This document shows, piece after piece, positions 26,934 through 35,482 of a stretch of DNA of 64,000 nucleotides (its first letter is position 1; the number at the start of each line of letters is the position of its first letter). The stretch covers positions 1,364,001 through 1,428,000 of the forward strand of contig CANMWG010000001.1 in NCBI GenBank assembly GCA_947501555.1, given 5' to 3'. The notes below the pieces were generated by a model. The model searched no databases. It saw nothing but the letters and a program-made list of their open reading frames with translations, and had not been told where the DNA came from. The translations under genes were made by a program, and so were the position numbers. Origin of the DNA: an uncultured Paracoccaceae bacterium. GTDB lineage: Bacteria > Pseudomonadota > Alphaproteobacteria > Rhodobacterales > Rhodobacteraceae.

Positions 26934-27223
26934 ACTTGGGGCCCTCCCGGTTCGGGCAATGCGGCACCGCGCGGCCCAACAAAATAGGTGGTTGTCACAC
27001 CGTTGGGATCGGCGCAGGTGATGACCATGCGGATGGCCTCATCTGCGTGAGGGCGGGCAGAACAGTCAGTAATCCGCGCGTCCGCACTGGCCGAGATCAG
27101 GTACTGCGCTGCATAGACGTTGATGATGTCCGTGTCGGTTGGCACCTGGCTGGCCCGGAACCCTAAATATCCGGCATAGACTACAAAGATCATGACAGGC
27201 AGGAAATAGAAAAACCGCTTCAT
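26930..27223 (-). CDS. Small membrane-anchored protein of unknown function
   Basis: A 97-residue protein. Residues 1-22 form a signal anchor ([22 protein letters not shown]). The rest is a short periplasmic domain with two cysteines (DCSARPHADEAIRMVITC) that could pair, and a Pro/Gly-rich end. Its last 42 residues have a homologue in the chimeric ORF at 26107-26445, which shows this gene was once duplicated with its surroundings. No family is recognised. Confidence 0.65.
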   Translation of the reverse strand: MKRFFYFLPVMIFVVYAGYLGFRASQVPTDTDIINVYAAQYLISASADARITDCSARPHADEAIRMVITCADPNGVTTTYFVGPRGAALPEPGGPQV

Positions 27224-27735
27224 TGCACGCGCTCTTTGAGAGTATTCATCCTGATTGCATTTCGCGCAGTTTCACGCATCTGACAAAGCACCGCCGCTAA
27301 TTCAGGGCGACCAGCCGCGTTCTCTGGCAGGCTTTCAAACTCGCATTGGCGCGCCATGTCGGCAGCAGCCCCCGCAATCATCTGATCAAGCTGTTCCAAA
27401 CAGGCACTCGTCGATGGCTCACAGGGGTCTTCGCTTGTCTCTGAAGCGCGTATCGCAAGAGCAACAAAAGCCTCTTCTTCGCGCAATATGTCACCCCACA
27501 CCTCGGTTTCAGCCGTGGTGCAGATTAAAACGCTTTCATCAGGAGAGGCGTCCGTTTGATCAAAACATGCACGCGCACTGAAACCCATACATGCGTATTT
27601 TTCCTCAGCCGTTGCCCCCGCATCGTAACAGGATCGCAGCGCTGTGCGTAATGCTCCCTCGTAATCCTGGGCGAAGCCTTGCGCAGGAAATATCACAGCA
27701 AGACCCGCTAATACTGCGGCCAGATGTGGGTTCAT
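27220..27735 (-). CDS. Diverged LprI-like secreted protein
   Basis: A 171-residue protein with signal peptide ([20 protein letters not shown]) and the pattern [40 protein letters not shown], resembling the N-terminal half of the other three paralogues. The second half, with [14 protein letters not shown] and [13 protein letters not shown], is its own. I chose the ATG that overlaps the ivd stop by 4 bases; a longer frame would lie inside ivd. It is the first cargo gene after ivd. Confidence 0.7.
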   Translation of the reverse strand: MNPHLAAVLAGLAVIFPAQGFAQDYEGALRTALRSCYDAGATAEEKYACMGFSARACFDQTDASPDESVLICTTAETEVWGDILREEEAFVALAIRASETSEDPCEPSTSACLEQLDQMIAGAAADMARQCEFESLPENAAGRPELAAVLCQMRETARNAIRMNTLKERVQ

Positions 27736-28895
27736 CCCATGACCCCCATCAATTCGCGTCCGATCAGCATGCGCCGGATTTCTGACGTCCCTGCCCCAAT
27801 CTCCATCAGTTTGGCGTCGCGGAATAACCGCGCCACGGGCGCGTCGTTCAGGAACCCTGCCCCGCCCATCGCCTGCACCGCCTGATGCGCCTGCTTCATC
27901 GCCTCTTCGCTGGCATAAAGACAACATGCCGCTGCATCCTGCCGCGTGACGGTGCCCCGATCACAGGCGCGCGCGACCTCATAAACATAGGCCCGTGCCG
28001 AATTCATCGCCGTGTACATATCGGCGATCTTGCCCTGCATCAGTTGGAAATTCCCGATGGGTTCGCCGAACTGCTTGCGGCTGGACACATATGGCATCAC
28101 CTCGTCCAGACAGGCGGCCATAATCCCAAGGCCGATGCCCGCCAGCACCACCCGTTCATAATCGAGACCCGACATCAAAACGCGGACGCCTTTGCCCTCT
28201 TCGCCCAGCACATTGTCGAATGGGACCTGCACATCATCAAAGACCAGCTCGGCCGTGTTGGACCCACGCATGCCCAGCTTGTCGAAATGGGGGGACGTGC
28301 TGAACCCGGTCATCTGCCTTTCGATCAGAAAAGCGGTGATCCCCTTGGACCCCGCGTCCGGGTCAGTCTTGGCATAGACCACCAGCGTGTCGGCATCAGG
28401 GCCATTCGTGATCCAGTATTTATTGCCGTTCAGACGGTAGTGATCGTTACGCTTTTCGGCCCGCAGCGACATGGATACGACGTCGGATCCGGCCCCCGCC
28501 TCGGACATCGCAAGCGCGCCTACATGTTCGCCCGAGATCAGGCCGGGCAGATATTTTGCCTTTTGCGCGTCAGTGCCGTTCAACTTGATCTGATTAACGC
28601 AAAGGTTTGAATGGGCCCCATAGGACAATGAGACAGAAGCACTGGCGCGCGCGATTTCTTCGATGGCAACAGTATGCGCAAGGTAGGACATACCCGCCCC
28701 GCCGTATTGTTCGTCCACCGTGACGCCCAACAAACCCAGTTCGCCCATCTCAGACCAAAGCGCCGCCGGAAAGGTGTTATCACGGTCAATGTTTGCCGCC
28801 ATCGGCTTGACCCGGGCCTGCGCCCAGTCATGCACCATATCGCGTAACGCATTCACATCCTCACCCAGATCAAAGGTCATTGAGGCATGAAACAT
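27732..28895 (-). CDS. liuA: Isovaleryl-CoA dehydrogenase
   Basis: This 387-residue FAD enzyme oxidises isovaleryl-CoA to 3-methylcrotonyl-CoA, the first committed step of the operon. It shows the acyl-CoA dehydrogenase signatures [16 protein letters not shown] near residue 128, [18 protein letters not shown] near 160, and the C-terminal [22 protein letters not shown]. The catalytic base fits E247 in [11 protein letters not shown], the position used by isovaleryl-CoA dehydrogenases. A TetR-type operator and promoter lie directly upstream. Confidence 0.95.
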   Translation of the reverse strand: MFHASMTFDLGEDVNALRDMVHDWAQARVKPMAANIDRDNTFPAALWSEMGELGLLGVTVDEQYGGAGMSYLAHTVAIEEIARASASVSLSYGAHSNLCVNQIKLNGTDAQKAKYLPGLISGEHVGALAMSEAGAGSDVVSMSLRAEKRNDHYRLNGNKYWITNGPDADTLVVYAKTDPDAGSKGITAFLIERQMTGFSTSPHFDKLGMRGSNTAELVFDDVQVPFDNVLGEEGKGVRVLMSGLDYERVVLAGIGLGIMAACLDEVMPYVSSRKQFGEPIGNFQLMQGKIADMYTAMNSARAYVYEVARACDRGTVTRQDAAACCLYASEEAMKQAHQAVQAMGGAGFLNDAPVARLFRDAKLMEIGAGTSEIRRMLIGRELMGVMG

Positions 28896-28912
28896 GGCGC
28901 CCTCCCATTAAT

Positions 28913-28926
28913 TGAACGCTTGTTCA
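28913..28926. promoter_or_regulatory. TetR-type operator before the leucine operon
   Basis: The perfect inverted repeat TGAAC-GCTT-GTTCA lies 18 bases before the ivd start and directly after the candidate -10 box, a position where a repressor would block transcription. TGAACG-type palindromes are common TetR-family sites at acyl-CoA genes. No TetR gene is present in the window. Confidence 0.55.
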
Positions 28927-28927
28927 T

Positions 28928-28956
28928 TTATAATCACGCCCGCGGCGTTCTGTCTA
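28928..28956 (-). promoter_or_regulatory. Candidate promoter of the leucine catabolic operon
   Basis: On the minus strand TAGACA (28951-28956) and TTATAA (28928-28933) are 17 bases apart. The site sits 33 bases upstream of ivd and abuts the palindrome at 28913-28926. The remaining bases up to 29092 hold no gene. Confidence 0.5.
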
Positions 28957-29092
28957 GTGTGTCCGCACTATCACGGCGTGATTTCTAGAATTGTGTTTGC
29001 GGAGCATCGATTAGACCGTCGACGCTTTCACGCAAAAAAGGACAAATCAAATCATGCTACGTTCCCAAGCGTAGGAACGAGCCCATAGCAGA

Positions 29093-29497
29093 TCAAGCTC
29101 CGCGAACCTCAGCAATTGATGTCTCGCCCAGCTTCTTCACGAGGCTCTGTTCGATTTCCTCAAGAACACCAGATACACGTTTGTGCAACGCGTGCTCGAT
29201 TGAGCAGGCGGGCGCCGCGCTAATCTCGTCAGAAGCAACCAAGCGTTCGTCGAGCGCGAGGTAGACATCGGCCATGGAGATATCTTGCGGTTTGCGCGCC
29301 AGACGCCAACCGCCCGCATGGCCTTTTTCAGAGGTCAGAAGCCCCGCCTCGCGTAGTTTTCCCAATACACGGCGCACCACAACTGGATTGGTGCCCGCAT
29401 GATCGGCGATATCGGTCGACGTCCGCATCCGATCCGGCTCCCCCGCCATATGGCTGAGCGTATGTAGGGCAAGTGATAGACGTGAGTTGCGCTTCAT
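29093..29497 (-). CDS. Rrf2-family transcriptional regulator
   Basis: A 134-residue regulator with a winged helix-turn-helix at residues 5-70: LSLALHTLSHMA, TSTDIADHAGTNPVVVRRVLGKLREAGLL and GHAGGWRLARKP. The C-terminal part has only one cysteine (PACSIEHAL), so the three-Cys Fe-S binding set of IscR or NsrR is missing. It resembles YwnA-type members that answer to other signals. It is divergent from the COG0523 operon, with two identical half-site pairs in between, so it likely controls both directions. Confidence 0.9.
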   Translation of the reverse strand: MKRNSRLSLALHTLSHMAGEPDRMRTSTDIADHAGTNPVVVRRVLGKLREAGLLTSEKGHAGGWRLARKPQDISMADVYLALDERLVASDEISAAPACSIEHALHKRVSGVLEEIEQSLVKKLGETSIAEVRGA

Positions 29498-29527
29498 TTG
29501 CGGTTTTTCTCCAAATAGACCCCATAC

Positions 29528-29570
29528 GTAACTTTTATAGTTGCATTAGTCTAGTAACTGCGTAAGTTGC
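29528..29570. promoter_or_regulatory. Twin operator-like inverted repeats, probable Rrf2 sites
   Basis: GTAACT-N5-AGTTGC occurs twice, at 29528-29544 and 29554-29570, with different spacers (TTTAT and GCGTA). The centres are 26 bases apart, about two and a half helical turns. An extra AGTTG half-site follows at 29574. They lie between the divergent starts of the Rrf2 gene and the GTPase gene. Confidence 0.65.
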
Positions 29571-29601
29571 GAAAGTTGTTTCGTCAGCTTTGGAGCGGAT
29601 T

Positions 29602-30816
29602 ATGTCAGATGCACGTCTTCCAGTCACTGTGCTCTCCGGATTTCTGGGGGCAGGAAAAACAACTCTTCTCAATCGTGTTCTCAATAACCGAGAAGGACGG
29701 CGGGTCGCGGTGATTGTCAACGATATGTCAGAGGTGAATATCGATGCGGATCTGGTTCGGGCCGACACCGAGCTTAGTCGAACCGACGAGACCTTGGTGG
29801 AGATGTCAAACGGCTGCATTTGCTGCACCCTGCGCGATGACTTGCTTGACGAAGTGCGCCGTCTGGCGGCTGCGGGTCGCTTTGACTATCTGCTGATCGA
29901 ATCCACTGGGATATCCGAGCCCCTGCCCGTCGCGGCCACCTTCGATTTCCGCGACGAAACTGGCGACAGCCTGTCAGACGTGGCCCGGCTTGATACAATG
30001 GTCACAGTGGTTGATGCGGTGAACCTGCTGAACGACTACGCCAGCCACGATTTCCTGCACGACCGCGGCGAGACGATGGGCGAGGAAGACGAACGTACCC
30101 TTGTGCATCTGTTAACGGACCAGATCGAATTTGCCGATGTCGTGATTTTGAACAAGGTCGATGATGCAGGCCCCGGTAAGGTCGACGCGGCGCGCAAGAT
30201 CATCAGAAGTCTCAATGCGGATGCAGAGATTATCGAGACAAACCAATCGCGCGTCACGGCAGAAAAGATCCTCGACACCGGGCTCTTCGATTTCGAACAG
30301 GCCCATGAACATCCTATGTGGGCTAAAGAGCTGTATGGTTTTGCCGACCATGTGCCTGAGACCGAAGAATACGGTGTGACCTCGTATGTGTACCGCGCAA
30401 AGGCCCCATTTGTGCCCGAGAAAATCCTGGCCGTCTTAGACGGGGACATGCCCGGTGTCATCCGGGCAAAGGGGCATTTCTGGATCGCCACCAGACCCGA
30501 ATGGGTCGCAGAGTTTTCGCTCGCCGGGTCGTTGTCGAGCGTGAAACCCATCGGGACATGGTGGGCCAATGTGCCTCAGGATCAGTGGCCCGAACATGTC
30601 GCGGCATCCGACTACATCAAGCAGCATTGGTCGGACCCTTGGGGTGACAGACGACAAGAGTTGGTCTTTATCGGCGCGGACATTGACTGGCCCGCCCTTA
30701 AGAAAAATTTGGATGCTTGCCTTGTTCCTGCAGTCGTCGCGGGCGGACCAGACGCCTTGCCACTTGATCTTCCTGATCCGTTTCCCGGGTGGCGTCGTGT
30801 TGAGGATGCGGCGTGA
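29602..30816 (+). CDS. COG0523 GTPase, ZigA-like metal chaperone
   Basis: A 404-residue CobW/COG0523-family GTPase. The Walker A loop is GFLGAGKTT at residues 13-21. The metal-binding GCICC motif has C72, C74 and C75. ESTGISEP and ILNKVDD complete the G domain, and a CobW C-terminal domain follows near residues 255-385. Members linked to DUF1826 usually serve zinc supply under limitation. I found no obvious Zur box, and the local sites look like Rrf2 targets. ATG at 29602 follows GGAGCGG; a TTG at 29590 is less likely. Confidence 0.9.
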   Translation: MSDARLPVTVLSGFLGAGKTTLLNRVLNNREGRRVAVIVNDMSEVNIDADLVRADTELSRTDETLVEMSNGCICCTLRDDLLDEVRRLAAAGRFDYLLIESTGISEPLPVAATFDFRDETGDSLSDVARLDTMVTVVDAVNLLNDYASHDFLHDRGETMGEEDERTLVHLLTDQIEFADVVILNKVDDAGPGKVDAARKIIRSLNADAEIIETNQSRVTAEKILDTGLFDFEQAHEHPMWAKELYGFADHVPETEEYGVTSYVYRAKAPFVPEKILAVLDGDMPGVIRAKGHFWIATRPEWVAEFSLAGSLSSVKPIGTWWANVPQDQWPEHVAASDYIKQHWSDPWGDRRQELVFIGADIDWPALKKNLDACLVPAVVAGGPDALPLDLPDPFPGWRRVEDAA

Positions 30817-31448
30817 ACTTAGCGAGCAAAACCATCAATGATGCGTCCACAGGTGTCGGGATCGTAGATGACCCAGCCGCCTTGACCACGTTTCTCCAAC
30901 CCGACTGTACCGCCGCAATTTGGCGCCGGCAAATGCCGCAAGACGTCCATTCCTGGCTGAATAGGGTTGACGCAAATGCGCTACCTCGGGCCCGCGTCAT
31001 CCTGCGGACGCACGCCATCAGTGCCGCAGTTCAGGACCTGTTTGGCTTAGCCGAGTTGCCCATCGGGCCAGAACGCGACTGGCTTCAACAAGACATCATC
31101 GGTCTGGCTGAGATGTTTTCTGCCTTGATGACAGCCAAATACTTGCGGCTGCGGTTGAGTGTCGTGTCCACCAACGCCTGTCGCAAGTTTCATATCGATG
31201 CGATCACTGCGCGGCTCGTATGCACCTATCGCGGCACTGGTACGCAATATGGGATATCGACAGATGGTGCGGACCCGCAACGCGTGTTCACGGTTCAAAC
31301 GGGATCACCGATCCTTCTACGCGGAACGCTTTGGCCGGCTGATGCGCCTTCCGCTCTGTTGCATCGTTCGCCCCCTATCGAGGGGACCGGTGAAACGCGT
31401 TTGGTTCTTGTGCTCGACCCCGTAACCGACCCGGAAGACGAAGTATGA
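30813..31448 (+). CDS. DUF1826 protein
   Basis: A 211-residue protein of the DUF1826 family, known mainly as the neighbour of COG0523 GTPases. The conserved centre is [21 protein letters not shown] near residue 117 and GTGTQYG just after, with His and Asp residues that could bind a metal. The start overlaps the GTPase stop by 4 bases. Function is unknown, but the pairing points to metal handling. Confidence 0.85.
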   Translation: MNLASKTINDASTGVGIVDDPAALTTFLQPDCTAAIWRRQMPQDVHSWLNRVDANALPRARVILRTHAISAAVQDLFGLAELPIGPERDWLQQDIIGLAEMFSALMTAKYLRLRLSVVSTNACRKFHIDAITARLVCTYRGTGTQYGISTDGADPQRVFTVQTGSPILLRGTLWPADAPSALLHRSPPIEGTGETRLVLVLDPVTDPEDEV

Positions 31449-31717
31449 ACCGCAATCTTGGACAATGCAGCCTGCGCCGCAAACGCCGCTCTAGCGATCC
31501 AATGACGGCGTTTGATGACCTTCCGCCGCCCCTGCGGCAGTGGCTCACCCAGGCGGTCTTGCCATGGTCACCCGCCTCAGCACGACGTTTATGGTCGAAG
31601 TCACGCGCCAAAGGCCTTTCGCCAGAGGAAGCACTTGCATCGCTGAGCGCGGCAGAGGCCAAAACGCTGGCCCGCGATCGACATACCACACGCATTAATT
31701 TCGATCCGCAGGGCTAA
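31445..31717 (+). CDS. DUF6525-type small basic protein
   Basis: A 90-residue basic protein: NLGQCSLRRKRRSSDPMTAFD, then LPPPLRQWLTQAVLPWSPASARRLW and a helical end EALASLSAAEAKTLARDR. I recall this layout as DUF6525 of Rhodobacteraceae. The start overlaps the DUF1826 stop by 4 bases, making a three-gene operon. Arg-rich, so it may touch nucleic acid, but no function is known. The 62 bases after it hold no gene. Confidence 0.7.
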   Translation: MNRNLGQCSLRRKRRSSDPMTAFDDLPPPLRQWLTQAVLPWSPASARRLWSKSRAKGLSPEEALASLSAAEAKTLARDRHTTRINFDPQG

Positions 31718-31779
31718 ATCACTTATAAGGAGCTGGCATAGGCGTAGCCGGAGCGAAGGTCGGGGGCGCTAGGGTGACA

Positions 31780-32988
31780 TCAGTCAGCCGCGACCATCAT
31801 TCCTTGGTAGACGATGGACACTTCGTCGCGAATGATCCGTGCGATCTGGGCGCAGTCGTCCAAGCTGAATGTTAAGGGCAATCGCATGTCAATTACCCCG
31901 GCCAGTACACGGTCGGACGCTGGCATAGGCGTAGAGGGTGCATAGCGCCAACTATCGTAGCGCGACGTGAACCCTGTGGGCTCGGCCCCGCCGAACCATT
32001 TCAGCTCAACCCCGCGTGCCTTGCACCGACCCAGAACGTCTGCAACCGCCTGAGCGCGCCAATCCAGCAGCAGAAACTGGAAGGATGAGGCGACGAAATA
32101 TTCCTGTTCGGGACGGTTAATCAGGCGTAGACCGGGGGTGTCTTGCAACCCGTTGTCCATGACCTTGTACCGTGCATTCCATTTCCGCCCTTGGTCATCC
32201 AGGTTACGCAGCTGTGGCCGCAAGATCGCAGCGCGCAGGTTATCCATCCGACCCGAGATATTTGGCGTTTCATATTTGATCTGGGCGAAGGTTTCGGGCG
32301 GCGGGGCCGCGCGGTGTTTTTCAAACAGCATATAGCTGCCGGATAGCATGATCGCGCGGGCCATGTCCTCGGCCCCGTCGCAGATCAGCAGCCCGCCCTC
32401 GCCGGAATTGATATGTTTGTAGGTCTGGGTCGAATAGCACCCAAACCGCCCCCAGCGCCCGCTGGGCACGCCATTCCAAGTGGCCCCCATGGTGTGGGCA
32501 CAATCCTCAATCACCGTGACACCTGCGTCGTTGCACATCGCCATCAGCCGGTCCATATCGCAGATATGTCCGCGCATGTGGCTGAGCAGCAGCACCTTAG
32601 ATTGATCCAGCTTGCCTGCCAGATCGTCCAAATCGATCACCAAGTCGTCGGTCACGCCCACATAAATCGGCACACCGCCCACAGCCGCAATCGCACCGGG
32701 CACAGGGGCTAGCGTGAATGCGTTTGTCAGCACCTTGTCGCCATGCTGCACCCCGCTTGCCCGTAAAGCTGTCGTCATCGCATAACCGCCAGAGGCCACG
32801 GCAAGACAGTATTTCGCGCCGGTGTAGTCCGCGAATTCCTCTTCCAAGAGCGCGGTTTCCGGGATTTCGCCCTCCACGGTATTGTAGCGATGCAAACGCC
32901 CGTGCTGCATCACTGCGTTAGCAGCGGCAACCGCTTCTGCTGGGATGGGTTCTTGCTGAGTGAAACTGCCGGTAAAATTCTCTGTCAT
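31780..32988 (-). CDS. DegT/DnrJ/EryC1-family PLP aminotransferase
   Basis: A 402-residue fold-type I PLP protein. Visible are the cofactor region ASGGYAMTTAL near residue 65, VIEDCAHTMGATWNG near residue 155 with the Asp that contacts PLP, and the Schiff-base Lys in STQTYKHINSGEGG near residue 192. Family members aminate sugars or related ketones. No sugar biosynthesis genes lie beside it, so the substrate is unknown. It stands alone, convergent to the DUF6525 operon. Confidence 0.88.
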   Translation of the reverse strand: MTENFTGSFTQQEPIPAEAVAAANAVMQHGRLHRYNTVEGEIPETALLEEEFADYTGAKYCLAVASGGYAMTTALRASGVQHGDKVLTNAFTLAPVPGAIAAVGGVPIYVGVTDDLVIDLDDLAGKLDQSKVLLLSHMRGHICDMDRLMAMCNDAGVTVIEDCAHTMGATWNGVPSGRWGRFGCYSTQTYKHINSGEGGLLICDGAEDMARAIMLSGSYMLFEKHRAAPPPETFAQIKYETPNISGRMDNLRAAILRPQLRNLDDQGRKWNARYKVMDNGLQDTPGLRLINRPEQEYFVASSFQFLLLDWRAQAVADVLGRCKARGVELKWFGGAEPTGFTSRYDSWRYAPSTPMPASDRVLAGVIDMRLPLTFSLDDCAQIARIIRDEVSIVYQGMMVAAD

Positions 32989-33162
32989 GGACGGAGTTTT
33001 ATGTTTCCCGGGCCGCAGGTCAACAGGAACTGCGTCACCATATGCCTGTGTTGCGACACCGGTCTATGGCAACGGATCCCGGGGCTCCACCAGCGCAGTC
33101 GATCAATGTTCATCAAACGCTGATGCAATCGTGATTAGCGAGTGATCTCGGTGAGGCATTAT

Positions 33163-33185
33163 GCCTTCATGCAAGGCGTTTTTTT
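33163..33185 (+). terminator. Rho-independent terminator-like hairpin with no gene upstream
   Basis: GCCTT-CATGC-AAGGC is followed by G and seven T on the plus strand. No plus-strand gene precedes it: the 286 bases from 32989 to 33274 separate divergent genes. It could end a small RNA made from this gap or act as an attenuator in the leader of the DUF3179 gene. I see nothing else definite in the gap. Confidence 0.5.
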
Positions 33186-33274
33186 GAAACCGGTCATCCC
33201 GTGATCTGCGCTGCAACTTCGCATCCTGAGCCACCTGTGCCGTGGATGCATGATGCTGACGGAAAGGTACATCT

Positions 33275-34660
33275 ATGGTAAACGACACAGCTAACCGCTT
33301 TCGCGTCTTCCTGGCGTCACTATTCGCGGCATTGCTACTTCTGCCAAGCGCAATGCTTCATGCCCAGGATGCAGACACATTGCCAAGCTATGTGACCGAT
33401 CAATTTGGCACCCCTCCAGCTGTCCCAAACGGGCCACTATCAGCGTCGCTACAATCTGCCATGCAGGTGGCGTTTGTTGACAGCATGTCCCAATCAACTT
33501 GGGGCCGCGACCAAAACATCGCATTGGAGGAAATCACCGCATCAAATGATCCACGGGTCGTCTGGCTGATCAGCGATCTGATGCGCTTTGTTGCAGATCG
33601 CGGTTTAAATGCGCAATTGTCGGAAGCCGCAGCAGTTCTGCTTGGCAAAAGCTTTCGATCCGGCAGCAATTGGGGTGATGTCACCGATCATCTGATCGCA
33701 TGGGACATTCCAGCACCGCCAAATTACCTGCAATACAAACGCGCCATTTTCACGAGCATTTCTGATGAATGGGAAAGGTTGTTTGTGGAAGGGGATGTCG
33801 ATTGGCGACTTGTGTCTTGGGGGGGCGTGTTGATCGATGACCGTGCCTACGACACCACTGATGCGCCCTGCAACTGCATTCCTGCCGCCGACAACCCCGA
33901 AGTGACAAGCGCCCAAGACGCAACTTGGCTAGACGATGACGACATCGTTTTTGGGATCGAGGTAAATGGTGAGTACCGCGCCTATCCACGTCGTATTATG
34001 GAAGTGCGCGAAATGGTCAATGACACGTTGGGTGGCCGAGATCTTGGGATACCTTACTGCACCTTATGCGGTGCGGCGCAGGCGTTCTTCACCGATCAAT
34101 TGCCCAGCGGTATAGAACGGCCGGTCTTGCGGACCTCTGGCTTGCTGAGCCGATCCAACAAGGTGATGTATGATCTCAATACGTTTTCGGTCTTTGATAC
34201 ATTTCTGGGCACCGCCCTGACGGGACCGTTGGCCCAACGCAATCTGAAACTAGAACAAGCGAGCGTGGTGACGACCGATTGGGGAACTTGGAAAGAAGCA
34301 CACCCCGATACAACCGTTTTGATTGAAGCGCTGGCGCTGGGGCGCGACCCCGACTTTCGCAATGGACGTGATGCCGATGGGCCGATATTTCCCATCGGCG
34401 ATGTCGATCCGCGCCTGCCGGTGCATGAGGACATCATCGGCGTGATCACAGCCTCAGGCCATCCGGTGGCCTTTCAGCGCAGTGCTGCGTTTCTTGCCCT
34501 GCGTGATGGTGCGACAATCACCGTGGAAAATATCCGCCTTGTCCTTGATGCAGGCGGGATAAAGGCCGTCGATCTGGACGGGTCAGATGTCGGAAGCCAT
34601 GAAGCGTTTTGGTTCGCGTGGTCGCAATTTCATCCAGAAACGGTGCTCTGGGCCGGATAA
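33275..34660 (+). CDS. DUF3179 secreted protein
   Basis: A 461-residue protein with signal peptide (residues 1-31, LASLFAALLLLPSAMLHAQ). Residues 180-440 match the DUF3179 pattern: ALNCIP-like CNCIPAADNPEV, FGIEVNGEYRAYPRRIMEVREMVND, PYCTLCGAAQAFF and TSGLLSRSNKVMYD. The two conserved Cys in YCTLCG are present. The N-terminal 170 residues are helical, possibly HEAT-like. The family is common in marine bacteria with unknown role. GGAAAGG precedes the ATG. Confidence 0.88.
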   Translation: MVNDTANRFRVFLASLFAALLLLPSAMLHAQDADTLPSYVTDQFGTPPAVPNGPLSASLQSAMQVAFVDSMSQSTWGRDQNIALEEITASNDPRVVWLISDLMRFVADRGLNAQLSEAAAVLLGKSFRSGSNWGDVTDHLIAWDIPAPPNYLQYKRAIFTSISDEWERLFVEGDVDWRLVSWGGVLIDDRAYDTTDAPCNCIPAADNPEVTSAQDATWLDDDDIVFGIEVNGEYRAYPRRIMEVREMVNDTLGGRDLGIPYCTLCGAAQAFFTDQLPSGIERPVLRTSGLLSRSNKVMYDLNTFSVFDTFLGTALTGPLAQRNLKLEQASVVTTDWGTWKEAHPDTTVLIEALALGRDPDFRNGRDADGPIFPIGDVDPRLPVHEDIIGVITASGHPVAFQRSAAFLALRDGATITVENIRLVLDAGGIKAVDLDGSDVGSHEAFWFAWSQFHPETVLWAG

Positions 34661-34686
34661 GGCGGCCTGTCGGTTATGTTGCGCCT

Positions 34687-35349
34687 TTAGCCGATGAGCC
34701 GCGCCACCACTTCAGACAATTCCGCAAAGCTATCTATGGTAGCTTCGGGGTCCAGTGCCAGCACGTCATCCCGCCCCGGTCCGAATGTCACAAGCACAGA
34801 CGGCACACCGGCATTGCGTGATGTATTGCGGTCAGTGGCCGTGTCCCCGACCAAAAGCGAGCGTTTGGGATCGCCGCCGGCCCGCCGCACCGCCTCAAAA
34901 TGGTGTTCGGGGTCGGGTTTGCGGACTGGCAGAGTGTCCGCGCCGATCAACGATGCAAACTCGTCGCGCACGCCAAGGCTGGTCATCAAGGTTTCGGCCA
35001 GTCCTGCGGGTTTGTTGGTCGCGATGCCAACCGCATAGCCGCTGGCTTTCAACTGTGCGACAGCGTCCATGGCCCCCGGATACAGGACAGTATGTGTATC
35101 AATATCAGTAGCATAGGCGTCGAGCAAAACAGAGTATTGTTCATCAACATCAGCCTCACCGAACCCCTCAACCCGAGAAAATCCAAGGTTCAACATCGCC
35201 CTTCCCCCGCGCAGTGCCGTTGCCGCATCTGCCACCGGATCCAGCAAATCACCCAATCCAAGCCCCCGAAAACAGGTGTTTGCCGCAGCGATCAGATCAC
35301 CGCTGGTGTCGGCCAATGTGCCATCAAGGTCGAAGATCACTGTGCGCAT
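34687..35349 (-). CDS. gph: HAD phosphatase, probable phosphoglycolate phosphatase
   Basis: A 220-residue HAD-family enzyme that should remove phosphate from 2-phosphoglycolate. Motif I is FDLDGTLADT at residues 5-14 with both Asp, motif II is GIATNKPAGLAETL near 115, and motifs III/IV are RKPDPEHHFEAV and LLVGDTATDRNTSRNAG. I chose the ATG giving MRTVIFDLDG; a frame from 35547 would overlap the glmU leader. It is divergent from glmU. Other small-molecule HAD substrates are possible. Confidence 0.85.
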   Translation of the reverse strand: MRTVIFDLDGTLADTSGDLIAAANTCFRGLGLGDLLDPVADAATALRGGRAMLNLGFSRVEGFGEADVDEQYSVLLDAYATDIDTHTVLYPGAMDAVAQLKASGYAVGIATNKPAGLAETLMTSLGVRDEFASLIGADTLPVRKPDPEHHFEAVRRAGGDPKRSLLVGDTATDRNTSRNAGVPSVLVTFGPGRDDVLALDPEATIDSFAELSEVVARLIG

Positions 35350-35417
35350 GTGGGGGCCGTCCTTTTGTGCCGGTTCGCTGCCCTCTCTGTAACGCCATGT
35401 AAACTGATGTGAACCCC

Positions 35418-35445
35418 CTGCCCTTGTGATAATCAAAAAGGGCAG
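35418..35445. repeat. Hairpin between gph and glmU
   Basis: CTGCCCTT and AAGGGCAG flank a 12-base A/T-rich loop, 38 bases before the glmU start. It may lie in the glmU leader RNA. It has no T-run on either side that would make a clear terminator. Confidence 0.45.
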
Positions 35446-35482
35446 TAGAAGTCGTTGCAACAAAAACAGGTTTGAGGCGGCA

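Noticed and set aside
29498..29601. A Zur box before the COG0523 GTPase gene
   Set aside because: I looked for an A/T-rich GTTATNNNATAAC-like palindrome and found only the GTAACT-N5-AGTTGC pair, which fits a different regulator.
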